Shown piece by piece: positions 1 to 13,846 of a stretch of DNA of 64,000 bases. The notes under the pieces are model-generated. The model saw only the letters and a list, made by a program, of their open reading frames with translations, had not been told where the DNA came from and ran no database searches. A program made the position numbers and the translations under genes. Where the stretch lies: contig NC_031474.1 in NCBI RefSeq assembly GCF_000006565.2, positions 2,577,662-2,641,661 on the forward strand. The letters run 5' to 3'. The DNA is from Toxoplasma gondii ME49 (lineage: Eukaryota; Apicomplexa; Conoidasida; Eucoccidiorida; Sarcocystidae). Positions within the stretch are counted from its first letter, which is position 1, and the number at the start of each line of letters is the position of its first letter.

Positions 1-3000
1 TCTCCAAAGAGGAACAGGCGAATCGACTTGGGCAGCGGCAGTGACTCAAGAAGCATCTCGCACTCCTCTGAGGGGTCGTATAGGTCGACAGAAGAAGGGA
101 GGAGCTCCGAGAGAGAAACGGAAGAGACATGTGAAGAAGAGAAAAACGAAGAGACTGAAGGCGTCCGAAGAACTGGCGCGTCGCTTGCACTTGCAGGTCC
201 GAGTAGTTCGTACGCCGTCTTGACCTTGTCGAAGGGCAGCGGCCTGAGACACAAACCCCGCGCGAGGACGAAGTGGAAAAACTGAAAGAGACACGAGAGA
301 CGTCGGCAGAAGAGACCCCCACAGCGCGGAAGAGTGTCGAAAGACGACACACCTGTTACAGGGGGATAGGTATGAAACCGCAGAGATTCGAACTTTCTGG
401 AGTGCATGCAAAAGTGACCGTGGCGAGAGTACCCACCCTTTTCGAGATGCCCATAGACCGATGTACCGATGTATCGCAAGTTCTCTTGCCTGGAGACATC
501 AACCGTTTCGGCAAAAAAGGACGGTGTTCGGCATGCTACGTCCCCTTCACAGCCGCTGGCCCGCGTAGAGATCGACACGAGGACGTCGGAAGACCTCGGC
601 TTCACACAGCTCTGGCGCCTTCTTGCAACGAGAAATCAACCTCGCCCCGGGCCGCTAGTGAAGCAACAGGCCCTGACGATCCACAAAACGAGCAACAGTG
701 GCACTTACTGAGAAGGACAGACGACCTTGGCAAGCAGATGGACCTTTCGGAGCCAAGGAACGAGGCCGGCCTCGACAAGTCGGCAAATCACGTTCTTTCT
801 TTCTTCTTCTCCAAGGCCGATGTGTCCAGCTCTCTTCTCTTTGCCTTCCACGTCTGCGTCGAAACTTCTCTGCCCTGTCGGCTGGTCATGGAACTCGTCC
901 TCGAGGTCAACTCGTCGCTCTCCAGACTCGCCAGCCACGGAACCTGAGCAAGTGCCTTCGAGAAAGCCAAAGGGAGGAGTTACGCAGTCCAGAGAGGAGG
1001 GCCGCAAACCTCCCAGAGAGACCCGCGACAGCGGTATGGTCCGCCTTCCCGCCGGCGCGCGACCCCGCAGCTCCGCCGCCCGCTCCGTCCGAGCTGCGTA
1101 GACACCCAGAAGGTAGTCCTTGGTGAGGAGACGCTCCTCGTCTTTTGCGGACCTTTCGTCAGCTCGAAAGCCCCCGAGGCAGCGCGAAGGATCCGCGTCG
1201 CAGCAGGGCGCGTTTCCAGCTTCTTCTTCGCTGTCTACGCTCTCTTCTGCGTCTGCGTGCCCCTCATCAAAACGTACGCGCCAAGCCGATGCGCCCAGCT
1301 GCTCTTTGCGAGGCGGGAAGGGAAGACGCCGCCCCAGCAAGCGAAGGTCTTCTAGCCACACGCTCGAGGAGAGTCCTGCGAAGAAAGAGAGAAACAGACG
1401 ACTGGCGACCAAATGCAAACGCGAAAAGGAAATGGAAGTTGAAATCGAGGCCAAAATCGAGAAAGGTAAACTCACACACAAACAAGCTTAAAACATATAT
1501 ATACATATACATATATATACATATATATAAATATATATATATATATGTTTGTATGCATATGCCTAATCGATACCGTAGACAGAGAAACGGGAGGCCAGTC
1601 GTTTTCGGGGCAAAGAGACAGTGTGTCCACTGGACGAAGAGTAGGCAAAAACACGAGAGAAACGAAAGAGGATGAGAGATGTCCCCGGGGCGAATCAACG
1701 GGAAGCGAGGGAGGAACAAACGCGGCACCCGCGCCGAGGTTGGGAGGCGACAGAAAAATGGTCGAGAGCTGAGAAGAAGCGTCTAAGAGACCAGAAACCG
1801 AGCCCACGTAGGAACAAGCGTCCATTGCATGGGCAGCAACGACACGAGACCAGCAGTGCTTCCGCACCGAAACATCTTTGAAAACTTGTTGCAGGCACTC
1901 ACCATCCGCCTGTCGCGTTTCTTCCAGTACTGCCGAGTCGCCTTCCCACTCAAGGCGCTCCGTCTCGACCTCCTGCGACCAACGCGTGAAGAAGATTTGC
2001 GAGTCGAGAGCGTCTCTGCAGGCTTTGCTTTGTCGAGTGTTCGTCCGTGTCTCCACGACCGTTTCTCCGATCTTCTCGCGTTTCTCCTCCTTTCTGTGAG
2101 GCCACCCAGTTTCTTCAAGAGGCAGAGGCCCCGGTTCCGCGCCGGGAGTCACACGTTCAGAAGCCTCTCTCCCCAAGAGAAGAGACGCCGGGGTCGCGTT
2201 GACGGACTCGCCGCCTGCCTCACTGCCTGGCTTCTCCTCCTCCTCCCGACGACCTCTCTGTGCCCCTGTCGCCGCCGTTGCCTCTTCGTGCGTCGAGACA
2301 CTCGTCAGCGAAACGGTCCCTTCGTTTCTTCTTCGCTCGCCTTCCTCGTCCACCGCGCCCGGACCGCCTGTTCCCTCTTCTTCGCAGTTTCGCTTCCGCC
2401 TTCGTCTGCCCAGCTCGCCGGTTCCTTTCTCCGCTTCGTCTTCCTCAGCCTTTCGACTCGTGCTCCTCCGCTTGCTGCTCTTCTCTGCCCCCTGGTGACC
2501 CTCTCGCCTGCGCGCTGTCTCCGGTCCAGCAGGGATCCCCGCGAACCCGGTGGAGACTGCCGGAGCCCCACGGCCCTCCGAATCCGCGACCGGCTCGAGC
2601 TCTCCACTCCGCACTGGGGTGTCTGCGCTCGCAGGTACACGCAACGTCTTGCGCCCGCGAGGAGGAGAGACAGCTGGAGACAGCGCGCCCGGCGGAGACG
2701 CATGAGACAGCGACTGAGACACTGCAGAAGAAGAGGAAGAGGAGGAAGAGGAGGCAGCGGAAGAAGAAGACGGAGGACAGAAAGAAGACTTGTCCGCTGA
2801 CAGACGCGCTTCTCTCTGTTGCTTTGCCCGTTCGTGGAGGACGCGCCAGATTTCTTGCCAGGCTGTGCCGTCTCCGTCTGTGGAGTCTCCCGCAGCTGCC
2901 TCTGGACGGTCGAGAGAGCTCGACGAATGAGCAAAGGGAACGCGGTCCCACCACTGCCAGAGTATCGCCACGACTTCCGACAGAAAGAAGAGCTGTACGT

Positions 3001-6000
3001 ACAGCTCGAGAACGTCGAGGAACGCGCGCTGGTGACTCGGCCTCTGTGGTCCTTTCCCCGTCTTCTCTGCATTCGAAGGAGAACCCCCGGGGAAGTCCAC
3101 GGACATCGGAGAGGAGTGCGTCCGTGTTTCCGGTCTTGACTCCGAAAAGAAAGATGACAGTTCTCTTGATGAGAGACTCCCAGACAGATCTGCCATTGTC
3201 TCCTGCCCTGCCTCGTCACCTCCTCTCTCCCTGGGAAGGCCCTGTTGGAAGCCTGCCCCTGCAGAACACACATCACTTGTCTCTCCATCTTCTCGCCTGC
3301 CTCGCGCCTCTGTCCGATCCACACCGCCGGACTGTTCGAGGGTGTCTCTTCCCAGCTCAGCTGCAATTTCCTCTTCAATCTGTCGAAGCGCTGTGTGCAG
3401 AGACAGCCACCCTTCTCCCTCACGGCCGCCTCTTCGCTCGTCGCCCACTGCCAGCTCGTCTGCTCGCTGTCGCCCCTCGCAGCCGGGGCCCTCGTCTTGG
3501 GCTCCACCGGCGGGGAGACGCGCCGGAGACACCCACGCCCGTCTCGCGTCGGCCGGTGGGTCCTCGCCCTGCGTCTGCATGTCTCCTCTCCGACTCGCGG
3601 AAGCCACGGTGTCTCTCTCCGGATCTGTCTCCGAGGCGGGGCCTGACCCGAGAAGGAGACACTCGGCGGCGCGGGCGCCTTGCTCGGCAGCGTCGATCGC
3701 CGCGCGCAAGTGGCGCCCAGCCGCGTCCGCCTTCTCGTCGGCCTTGGCTCGCAGGGCGAGGGCGTGGAAAGCGAGGAACAGGCGAGACAGCAGGTGAAAG
3801 CGCGTGCTCGGGTGCAGCAGAGACACCGAAAAAACCAGGTCCACATATGAACAGGCGTCCGAGGGAAGTAGCCCGCCAAAAGTCCACTTCAACTTCGCCG
3901 GTCGCGGCCTCGTAGCTGAGACAGGAGACGCAGCAAAAGAGGTGCTCGAAGAGAAGGAAGAAGAGGAAAGCGAAGGACTTTCTTGGGGTGGGGTCGACTC
4001 TGTGTGTACGAATAGACTCGGTCTTTCAACCGTTCTGGAAGTGTCAGGCACATAACTGGGGACCGGTGCAGTGGCCGCGGGCGAAAGGGGCTCCGCGAGA
4101 GGCGAGGGGAAGAGAGGGCAGTGGAAGAGGGCCAAGAGCTCAAGGTCGTGGAGGTAGAGGTCGAACGCCGTGACGCCTGTCTCCCCTATCGCTACATGCT
4201 GGAGCTCGTCCGCAAGGTGGAGATACACCGCATAGCAGCCATGGAGCACCTGCGCCTGGCCAGACGACAGCGTCTGGCCCCCACTGTTGAATTGACTCCG
4301 CAGAGTCATCTCCGATTGCTCCACAGAGTCGCTGATCAGCTTGGACAGGACCGCGAGGGGGTGGACGACAAAGTCGTTCCGCGGCCATGTGCCGACGAAG
4401 CGCGGCGACTCCGCCACACTCGCAGCCTGCCCGAACAACCTCCCGACGTCCGCCGGACTCCATAGGAGACAGCCGCCTTCGTTTCTCTCGCGTTCGCCAG
4501 CCTGTTGTTCAGAAGGCCCCCCCATGTGCTCTGCGTCCGCCACGCCGGGCCTGTCTTCCCTTTCTCCCGGCGGGGCTACTGATGTTAGTGCTGTGATTCC
4601 TGGCGCTGGTTGTCCGGCTTCCGAGAGGCGTCTCAGCGACGCCTCTTGAGGCACCGCCGCGACCGCAGACGTCTGACACGGGGGCTGGCGAGAGTGCAGT
4701 GTCTCCGGGCCAGACGCACCCGGGTCGCGAGGCAGGGCGTCGCGCCTCCCGGCCTCAGCAGCCGCGGTTCGCGCGCGCCCTGGGGCTTCATCACCGACCG
4801 CTGCAAGGCTTTGCTGAGGCGCCTCACTCGCGTGGAGACCCAGAACTGAAGAACCACCTGGAAAACGAGACTCGATTCCGAGACACGCTTCAGCTTCATC
4901 TCCGCTCCTTTCTGCGGCGCCATGGTCGACCGCGAGGGACTCTCGCGCGGAGCCGGTCTCCGCAGGGCCCACGCTGGGCGCGGGCGCGGCGACCCCTTGG
5001 AGCCCAGTCGGGAGCCCGCCCCATGCGGGGACCGCGAGCGGGAGAGGCCCTCGCGGCGGACCCGCGACGGAGACGTTCCCCTCGGCGTCGGCGCCGACGA
5101 GTGCCTGCGAGAGGCGCGCCATGCCGGAGTCTCCGCCGCTCGCGTCGGGCGCGAAGGAGCTCGAGAAGGAGAAGAAGCCGAAGCGCCCCGCCGCAAAGGT
5201 CGCCCCGGCGGGCCTGACTGTCCCCGGGGAAGTCCGGAGACTCGTGCAGGACGGGGACCAGAGAACCGGCGCGGGCAGGTGAAGAGGCGAAATCCGCAGA
5301 GATGCTCGACATAAATGCAACAGCTCGCTGGCTGCCGCCGTGTGGAGAAGAGCAGACTGGAGCCTCAGGGGTGCCCCGGGCGTGGACGGCTGGCCCAGAG
5401 TTCGCGAGGAAGGATGAACAAGTGACACGAGCCTCTGGCGGTCTGTCCGGAGCTTCTCGCACCGCTGGACGAAGCGCTCCAGGGTGCGTTTCCAGGACAG
5501 TGGGCTCGGGCGAAGCGCCTCCCGTTCTTCGCTGTCGCTGAAACCTTCCACATCTCCCTCCTCGCCTTCGCCTCCTTCGCGCCCAGTCGAAAACGGCGCA
5601 GGCCCACCAGCGACGGCGCGCGACGCCGATGAGACGGGGCCCTTCCCCGCAGGCTTCGACGACGGCGAGTGCCAGGGTGCTGCAGCCTCCCGACTGTCTC
5701 CCTGCCCCCGGCCTTCTCGGCACACAACGCCTCTCCCGTCCCCACTGTCTTCAGCGTCTGTATTGTCTCCGGGTCCGCTCGGGGAGACGCCGAGGCTTCT
5801 CTGGGGGACCGCGCGTTTGGCCCGGGCCTTTTTGAGGACATGGGCCGTGAGGAGTTTCTGCAGCTGCAGGCGAGCGACCGCGGGCGGCGGCGCGTCGACG
5901 AGAAGAAGATTGCAAGGTTGGTGGCAGTAGGGACAAGGGAGAAGAAGTTCGGAGAGATACAGGTGGTGTTGCTGAGATCTCTGATACCGGCGGTAGCAAC

Positions 6001-9000
6001 TCAAGTGCATGCGGTGGCCGCAGCTGCGGATCTGGAAGCCCTGAAAGGCGCCCTGTGGCGAGAGGAGGTTCGGGACGAGGTCGTAGCTGTAGGACGCCGG
6101 CGAGACAACGTCCTCGAGGATCATCGGCGCCGCAGCGGCGTCGAACACACCCTTCTGGGTCGCACCGGAGCCGCCTTCGTGTCTCGGTCCGACTGCCAAG
6201 ACCGAGCAGCGTCTTTGCTCGTCGGCTCCCGGGTCCTCGCGGCCGGTCTGGCTGGGAAACTCCGCCGTCGTTGAGCCCAAAGTCCCCCCGCCGCCGCTGC
6301 CGCGTCGAGGACGGCCCGGGCCTCGGCCCAGCGACCCCGCGAGCGCGACGCCGGTAGCCCCCGTCGCGCCGCCAGGCCCCTCCCGCGAAGAGGCCGCGCC
6401 GGCGCCCCCCGCGCCTGAGGAGCCTAGAAGCGCCCACGGCGGCTGGAGGAGACAGGGCGGCACCGAGGGTCGGGGCGCAGAGCCTACGGAGGTCAGCTGC
6501 ACGTGGCAGAGCAGACCGAGAGGATCCGCGCCCGGAGAATTGAAAGGTGAGCAGCATCTCGAGGCGGCGCCGAAGATGCGCTCGTAGTCCTCCGGGAAAG
6601 AAGAAGCAGAAGACAGAAAGGTGAGCAGTGTCTCTTCTTCGAGGCGACAAGAGACACAACGCGGGACGTCGGAGTCCGCGAGAAACTTCGCCTCGTCGAA
6701 ATCGCGCTGATTCCCTGACTGGAACGTCGCCTGCTTCTGCCGAAACGCCGCCAAGACCTGTTCCTGCCGACGACGCACTGCCTGCAGAGGTGACACCACA
6801 CACAGGGAAGAGAGGCCTCCCGACAGCACAGGGATACAGCATCCCCAAAGGCGAAGGGCGAGAGGAGTGCGACGCAGCGTGAGAGACAGGCTTCCTGGCC
6901 TGCGGTGGAGCCCTGAGGCTTCGCGCCTCCAGCGCAGACTGATCTCGACTCTGACCGCAGGCCAGGAAACTGGAAGTTCTCCGTCGGACTCACAAGACGG
7001 GCGGTTCACACACAAGTCCACTGCAAGCTGTTTGTACAGCACCCCCTTGGGTACAACAGGAACAGAATCGCTTCCACACAAACTTGAGAGAGACTCGATG
7101 CCTAGGTCGTCTTCCACCTCTGAGAGCCTCAGGCAGGAGAGCACAGAAGACGCGCAACACAAAAAGCATCTCCGCTTCTTGGCCCCTTTTTGTCCGCCCT
7201 TCTCCCCGTTCTTACTTCTTTCCACTCCTCTCCGCGCTTCGCGTCCTCGCCGTCTTCTGTTCGCCTGCGCTCGTCGCCTCCCCTCGCCGCACCCGCGTTG
7301 GCGCTTGTGGATCCGCCCGTCTGCTTTGGGGCCACAGCCCCGTACCCCTGGAGGCCTTCTTCCGCCCCCAGGGCCTCACTCGCCGCCTCGCCTTCCCGCG
7401 CGCGCGCCAGCAGCTCGCCTCGGACCTCGCCTGCTCGGTCGCCAGCCGATGATGGCAGGCCGTCACTAGGACGGGCGCAGGTGTCTCCGAGTCCGAAGGC
7501 CGCCGAGCCGACGGGGCCCACCTTGGGGCTTGGAGCCTCAGTCGCAGCCGCTGCGGCACCCGCGGCGCGTTTCCAGCGTCGCATTTGGAGCCCAACTCTG
7601 GGGTCGAGGCGGGCGGCGGACTGCAGAACCCAGTCCAGTTGCTGCCAGTGGGCCTCAAATCGCGTTGACTGTCTCATCGCGAACAGAATCTTCAGCATAG
7701 AGAATCGCAGGCGGAAGGGGAACTCCGCTGGCGCGCGTCTCCGGCACTGCAGGAGCCGCAGAAGCGCTGCGCAGACTTCCCCCTTGTCCGGCCCACGGGT
7801 CTCGCCCTGAGCGGCAAGGCCGCGTCCCCGCAGGTCCCCGGCCCGGGACCGACGCCCAAAGACGATGGAGACAGCGTTGCCGGAAGCCTGCAACGCCCGC
7901 GCGCTCGCTCCGGCTCTCCCCGCTCCTGCGCCGCGCAGCAGGTGCCGCGCCACCACTTGGAGACCCGCCAGATTTCGCTCTGTGCTCTCGGCTCCGCGCA
8001 CGACGGCCCGAAGAAGCAAGACCTGCCAGCTGGTCGCCTCCAGCGCCTCTGTCCGAGCCTCACTCGCGGCTTCAGGGCCAGCCTGGCGCCCTGAAGAAGA
8101 CGAAGCAGACGAAGAAGAAGAGGAGAGAGAGGAGGAAGATGAAGCGGAAGAAAGAGACGAAGAAGAGGAAGAAGGAGACGATGAAGGAGACGATGAGGGA
8201 GACGAAGAAGAGGAAGAAGGAGACGAAGAAGAGGAAGAAGGAGACGATGAAGGAGTCGAAGAAGAAGGAGTAATGGCTGGTTGGAGATCAGTTGCCCCTG
8301 CAGCATGAAGAATATCCACAAGTTGATGACGAAGAGAGTCGCTGAAGACGCCGAGACCATCGACAGTTCCAGACTGCGACGAAGCAGAACGAGGCGCGTT
8401 CGCGTCCGGGAGTGGCAGGCGAAACAACTCGGTGAACGATTCAACAGCATTCAGACCGGGAGAGTTACTCTCAGCTGCAAGCCCGACTTCGCCGGCCTCC
8501 ATTGCTGACTCTACAGTTGTCGCGGATGCCTCCACCCACGATGATGAATCCGCGTCACCGGGGGCAACGAGGATCAGAAACTCTGCCGGCTGGGCCTCGC
8601 CTTCCCCTGCAGACGCCTCCGCGTTGTCCTCGCCTTCCATCGTCTGCTCTGTCTCTCCCTCTCTCTCTCTTTCTCCCTCGTTCTGTTCTCGTTGTTGTTC
8701 TCTTTCCCCTTGCTCTCTCTCTCCAGTGTTGCCGCCGTCTCCGGTAGAGTCCACGGACGAAGAGACACCGGGTACGGGCGCGGCGCCACTCGCGCCATCC
8801 CCCGGTTTTCGCCAGTTCGCCGTCTCCATGTTCTCGACGAGGCGGCGCGCGACCTCGCCGGCGGCCCCTGGAAGGAGACAGAGCGACCCGAGAGGCGAGG
8901 GCGCAAAGACTGGAGGTCTTGAAGGAGGAGGCACCGAGGAAGAAACGCAAGGTGCTGCCGAGAGAGTTGTGTTCCTGTAGTGATAACTCTCTTCGTTTCT

Positions 9001-12000
9001 CAGTCGGCGCAGCGTGAGGAGAAGAGGATCTTCAAACGCATCTCTTGGGGCCGATTCGTCGTCCCGGTCATAAACTGCAGAGCAATGTGAGACACAGACA
9101 CAGAACAAATTCGATAGACCGGCTGCTTTCGCCCCAACATCAGTTTCAGAACGCCTGCGGTTCATTCGAGCGTGCTCCACTTTACATCCTTCTGAAGCTC
9201 GCTCTCTCTGGATGGCGAACTTGACAGAGAAAATCCAGTTCGTTTGGCGAAAACCGGCGCATCTCCTTTCGTTCGACACGCGACACAAACCGCGAACTCC
9301 TCATGGCTCTCACAGACTCCTTTCCCTGTTGTTTTTAACAACAGAGTATCGTTCTTCTTTCTCCTTCTCACTCCCCACCTCTTCTTGTCTCCATGGTCAG
9401 CTCTTGTCGTTCTACTCCCCGTTCGCAACAGCTTCCTTCTTCTGTTACCTCCCCCTTTACCCGACATGTCCACCCCCGACCGCGTCTCCGTGTCATTTCC
9501 CCGCTGTGTCGGGGCGACGTTGAAAGCCATTCCACTTGAAGCCAAGAAGCGCAGCCACTAGGGTCACAGCTGAGAAAGGCAGAAGGTAGAGTCACGGATT
9601 CTGCAGCTAAGTCCGGCAGGCACAGGAGTAGTCGACTGACCGCAAGTCGAGTTGCCCAGTCCTCAAGCGACATATTTCATCGATGCACAGTGAAAAATAT
9701 GGGCTGGTCGGAAGCACGGTCCACAGGACGCTGGGAGGTATGCAGGGAGAAGCCCCCGGAAAACCTCGAGTTCTATAAACAGAACGAAACTTGACTCTTG
9801 AATTGGTTCACTTACGAATATCTCCGTCTTCGGAGACAATCAGGTCTGCGTCGCCTCTCCCGCCTGTCTCCACAGACCCATCGGCTCCGAACACAAAGAC
9901 ATCCTGACCTAACAAATCGAGAAGGCCAGTCACCCCGCTCTCGTCGACTTTCCACGTGGAACCGAGGCGTCGGCGCCTACGCCTCCAGGCTTTCAGTCTG
10001 TCGCGCGCTTCTCTCGCCCCCGCCGGCGTCTCCGACATGTCGCCGCACCCCACAGGCCTTGTTCCCGCAGCGGAGGCCGAGCCTGGGCGAGGGGTCTCCG
10101 CAGCTGTGTCTCCGGCTTCTGTGGGGCGCGCAAGAGTCTCCGAAGGGGCCCAGGAGAGGGGCGAAGCCGGTGCCACCTCGCCGGATCGTGGGGAGACACA
10201 GGGAGGAGCAGGAGTGGGGTCGGAGGGCTCTTTTTCGCCTCCAGAGGACGAAGAAAGAGACGCGCGTTCCAGCTCTCTTCCGCTCGGGGAAGGGAACTCC
10301 TGTCTGCGTCTTTGCGGTGAGCCGAATCCATCGACTCTGGCCTCGGGCTCCTCCTCGCGATCTTCCATCTCCACGTCTTCCTCGCCTTCCTCTCGCCCCA
10401 GCGCCTCTCGGCGCCCCGATGCGCTGTCACCCCAGGCGATGTAACTCATCACGTCATCGTCCGCGCTGTCCTCGTCACTGTTCTCGCTACTTTCTTCCTC
10501 GTCAGGACTGAAGAAGACGCCCCGATGTGCGCCCCAGAGACCAGCGCCTCTTGCGCGCGAGTCTCGCTCTCTCTCTGCGGTCTCCCCGGAACGTCTCCGC
10601 TCCCGACCTCCGTCTGCAAATGCGACGACCGCCTCGCCTCCATCGTTTCTTGCGTCTCCACCCAAGTGTCTCTCAATCCAGAAGTGACCGTCGCGATCTG
10701 TGCGGCCCCGCATGTCGTCGTCGGAGTCGAAGGTCACCCTATGTTCTTCGTCTGAGGACCCGCGATGGGTTTGGAGGCTGTCCCCGCTCAGCGACGACTG
10801 ACCTTCTGTCTCCCTGCGGTCTCTTCGTCGACCGCCGCCTCGCCCGGAGATCTTCTCCTCCTCAAGCAAGGCTTCTTCCTCTTCACTGTCGTCGCTGCGA
10901 GAAGAGTCCTCCGAGCACACAGACACTGCCGCACCGCTCTCCGAAGGCTGGTCTCGCGGTTCGCCAGGGTCTTTGCCGGCTTCTGTGGTGTCTCCTCTCT
11001 CGCCGGCCTCGCCGGCCTCGCCCGCCTGACCACGTCGCGACTGTCTCTTCTGTCTCCTTTCGAGTCGACGGGCAAACCAGCGGGCCTCTTCTCGCCCAGA
11101 AACGTCGCCAAATACGTGGTGAAGCTGAAAGGTACGAAGCAGCGAGTCTCCCAGGTTTGTGCCCATCCAGCGCGCCACTCCGAGGATGTCCACGTTCTCC
11201 CGAAGTTCAATCACAACTCTTTCTTCTTTGTCTTCTTCCTCGTCTTCTGTTTCGTCTGCAGGATCGACGTCGGACGCATCTGACAAGGAAGAAGACCTGC
11301 GCAGCGTCCCTGTTTCGTCCTCCACACACCCAGTGCCTTTCACCTGCCATTTCCCTTCGCCTTGCCCGACTCCTTGTTCTCCTTCTTGTTCTCCCTCTTG
11401 TTCTCCCTCTTGTTCAGCTTGTTTTCTTTCGGCCTGTCGCGTCTCTCTTCTCTTGCGGCGTCTTCGCCTTGTGCGCAAGACGCGCCGGAGCAGGTCGTCT
11501 GCGCGCTGGCCAGAGAGGACTTGTGCCCGGACCTCCGCTGTCTCCTGCTCCTTCCAGAGCATCTCCAAACTCATCAGTCGCAGCAGCAGAGAGAGCAGAA
11601 GGTGAATGAAGCGCGGGTCCGTCGTTTGCGCAAGCAACACCTGGAGCGTGAGCAACCAAACTGCGCTGCGTACCTCGGGACTCAAGCAAAAGTCAAAAAA
11701 GCCGAGGCGATACGCCTCCGGAATCGAGGAGAGAGAAGAAGAAGAGGAAGAATGGGGTAGCCATTCGTTGAGGATTTCTGGGTGAGCTTTAATTTGTTCG
11801 AGAAAAGACTCTTCTATGTGCTGGTGGTCCGCCCAGGAAAAGTAAGGGAAGTACGGATCGTAGAAGGCCCAGCTGGCGGGGCGAATGTGGAACTGGCCCG
11901 GAGTCATGCCCTCTGCTCCGCGATACGTGGAAATCTGGAATCTCACGCAAAGAGAGAAAACGCGTCTCTCAACATTTTCGCCGGCGAACGCAAGACAACC

Positions 12001-13690
12001 GACCTCAGAGCAAAACACGGACGGGCGCAGGAAGAAAACACAACGGCCACAAGGAAAGTGCAAACCCCACATCAAAGGAGAAGATGGAAGCGCGAGAGCT
12101 CGAAAGCGAGAGTTGGAATCAGAGAGACTGCAGAAGACGATGGAAGCGAGACAAGTCGGAAAAAGAGTAGAAAACGGGCGTCTTGGCCTCCAGACAGAAA
12201 CCGAAACCTGACACGAATAAGCGAAAACGCCTCTTCAAGAGACCGCACACCGACGAGGCCTCAGGGATCACGCGGAACCGGTCCGCGCCTCCCCTAGGGA
12301 CGGTCACCCTTTCTGTTGTTTCCTTGGCCTCCCCTCAGGTGAAGATCGCATCTTTCAAAGCCGACAGCCCCATCCCCCCTCTGGAGAATGAAGAGGAGCA
12401 CAAGAGGTTCTTTCCTTCTCACCTTCTTCAACACACGATCGACGAGGTCTGTGAACTGCTGCTGCTGCTTGTAGGGCCTTGTGACGACATCTTGCAGACT
12501 GGAGTGGGTCTGAGGCCCGCGCATCAAGTGGTGGCCAAGCAGGTATTTTATCATTTCCTCTTCTGAACAAAAGAGGGTATTGGTCGGGCTGAGAAACTGC
12601 AGCAACAACACCATGAATGCATGCATTTGCGGAAGGAGGTGCTCGTTGCTGGGTCCTCCAAAAACCACCTCCTCGATCATTGCTTCCCGCCTTCTCAACA
12701 AGCCCCCGTGGGGTTTCGCACCTGGTCGGTCGCGTCCTGGAAGAAATAACGGAGGTCCTTGCGCAGTGACTGCAGCTAAGATTGAAACATCAGACGCCCT
12801 CTCTGCCTCACTCGCATACACGCTCCCTGTCTCCTCTCCAGTCGGCGCATGTTGCCTGCCCGAATGCGAGCAGACAGACACTCTGCACTCGCCCCCGTCC
12901 CCGCAACACCCTGAGCCGACAGCAGATGTAGCTCGCGGCGGTGAAGCTACGGAGGCGCAGGACGTTGGGCTCGCTCGAGACAGGAGCGACGAACACGGAG
13001 GCGAGAGAGCAAGATCAAAGGGAACTTCACAACGCGACAGAAGTTGCAGCAGAAAGAGAGGCGGCGGAGTCGAGCAGCACGCGAGCCGAACGGCCGTCAA
13101 GTCCAAATCGATCAAAACTGACTGATAAAACGCTCGCCGGTAGCACTGAGCCTCGCTCACGACTGCGACGCTGCACAGGGAGACAACAACCAGAAGCAAA
13201 TGCGCGGATTCGCAAGGCTTTCAGCAACGGGGGAAAAAAACGGCTGTGGAAGAAGCACCCGTTCGGCCAGAGGGAGGGGAAGACCTTCGCCTGAAGTTGC
13301 TCAGAGCGGCGAGAATTAGAATGCAGAGTTCGCAAGCATTTGCAAAGGACACAACTGACACACAGAAAAACTAAAGAACTACCAGACGCAGTCGATCCCA
13401 CAACTACTCACACGCGGAGACGCAGAGAGCGAAAAGATGAAGGACAGCCACACAAAGAAAGAAAGAGAAACGAAGACAAATACGGCAACCCACGCAGGCT
13501 GCAGAGGTGCACGTATCTACAGAAATGGATGGACGTAGAGAGAGAATTCGAGGGATATCGATAGAGCGATAAATATATACACGGACATGCGGAGAGAACA
13601 GTGTAGATATACATATAAACACACCACGCCCAAATATGGATCTACATCTGTCGCGACTATTTAGGTAAAGATATCGATAGACACAGACAA

Positions 13691-13729
<39 letters not shown>

Positions 13730-13802
13730 GACATGGGTGTAGAGGCACGAATCGGGCTATAGAGATGTCGATATCCACGAATATATACATATATATATAT
13801 AT

Positions 13803-13846
<44 letters not shown>

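Noticed and set aside
2260..3915. Plus-strand frame of 551 codons and a minus-strand frame of 524 codons in another frame
   Set aside because: Both are shadows of UBR exon 8; high GC makes alternative frames open, and neither shows family motifs.
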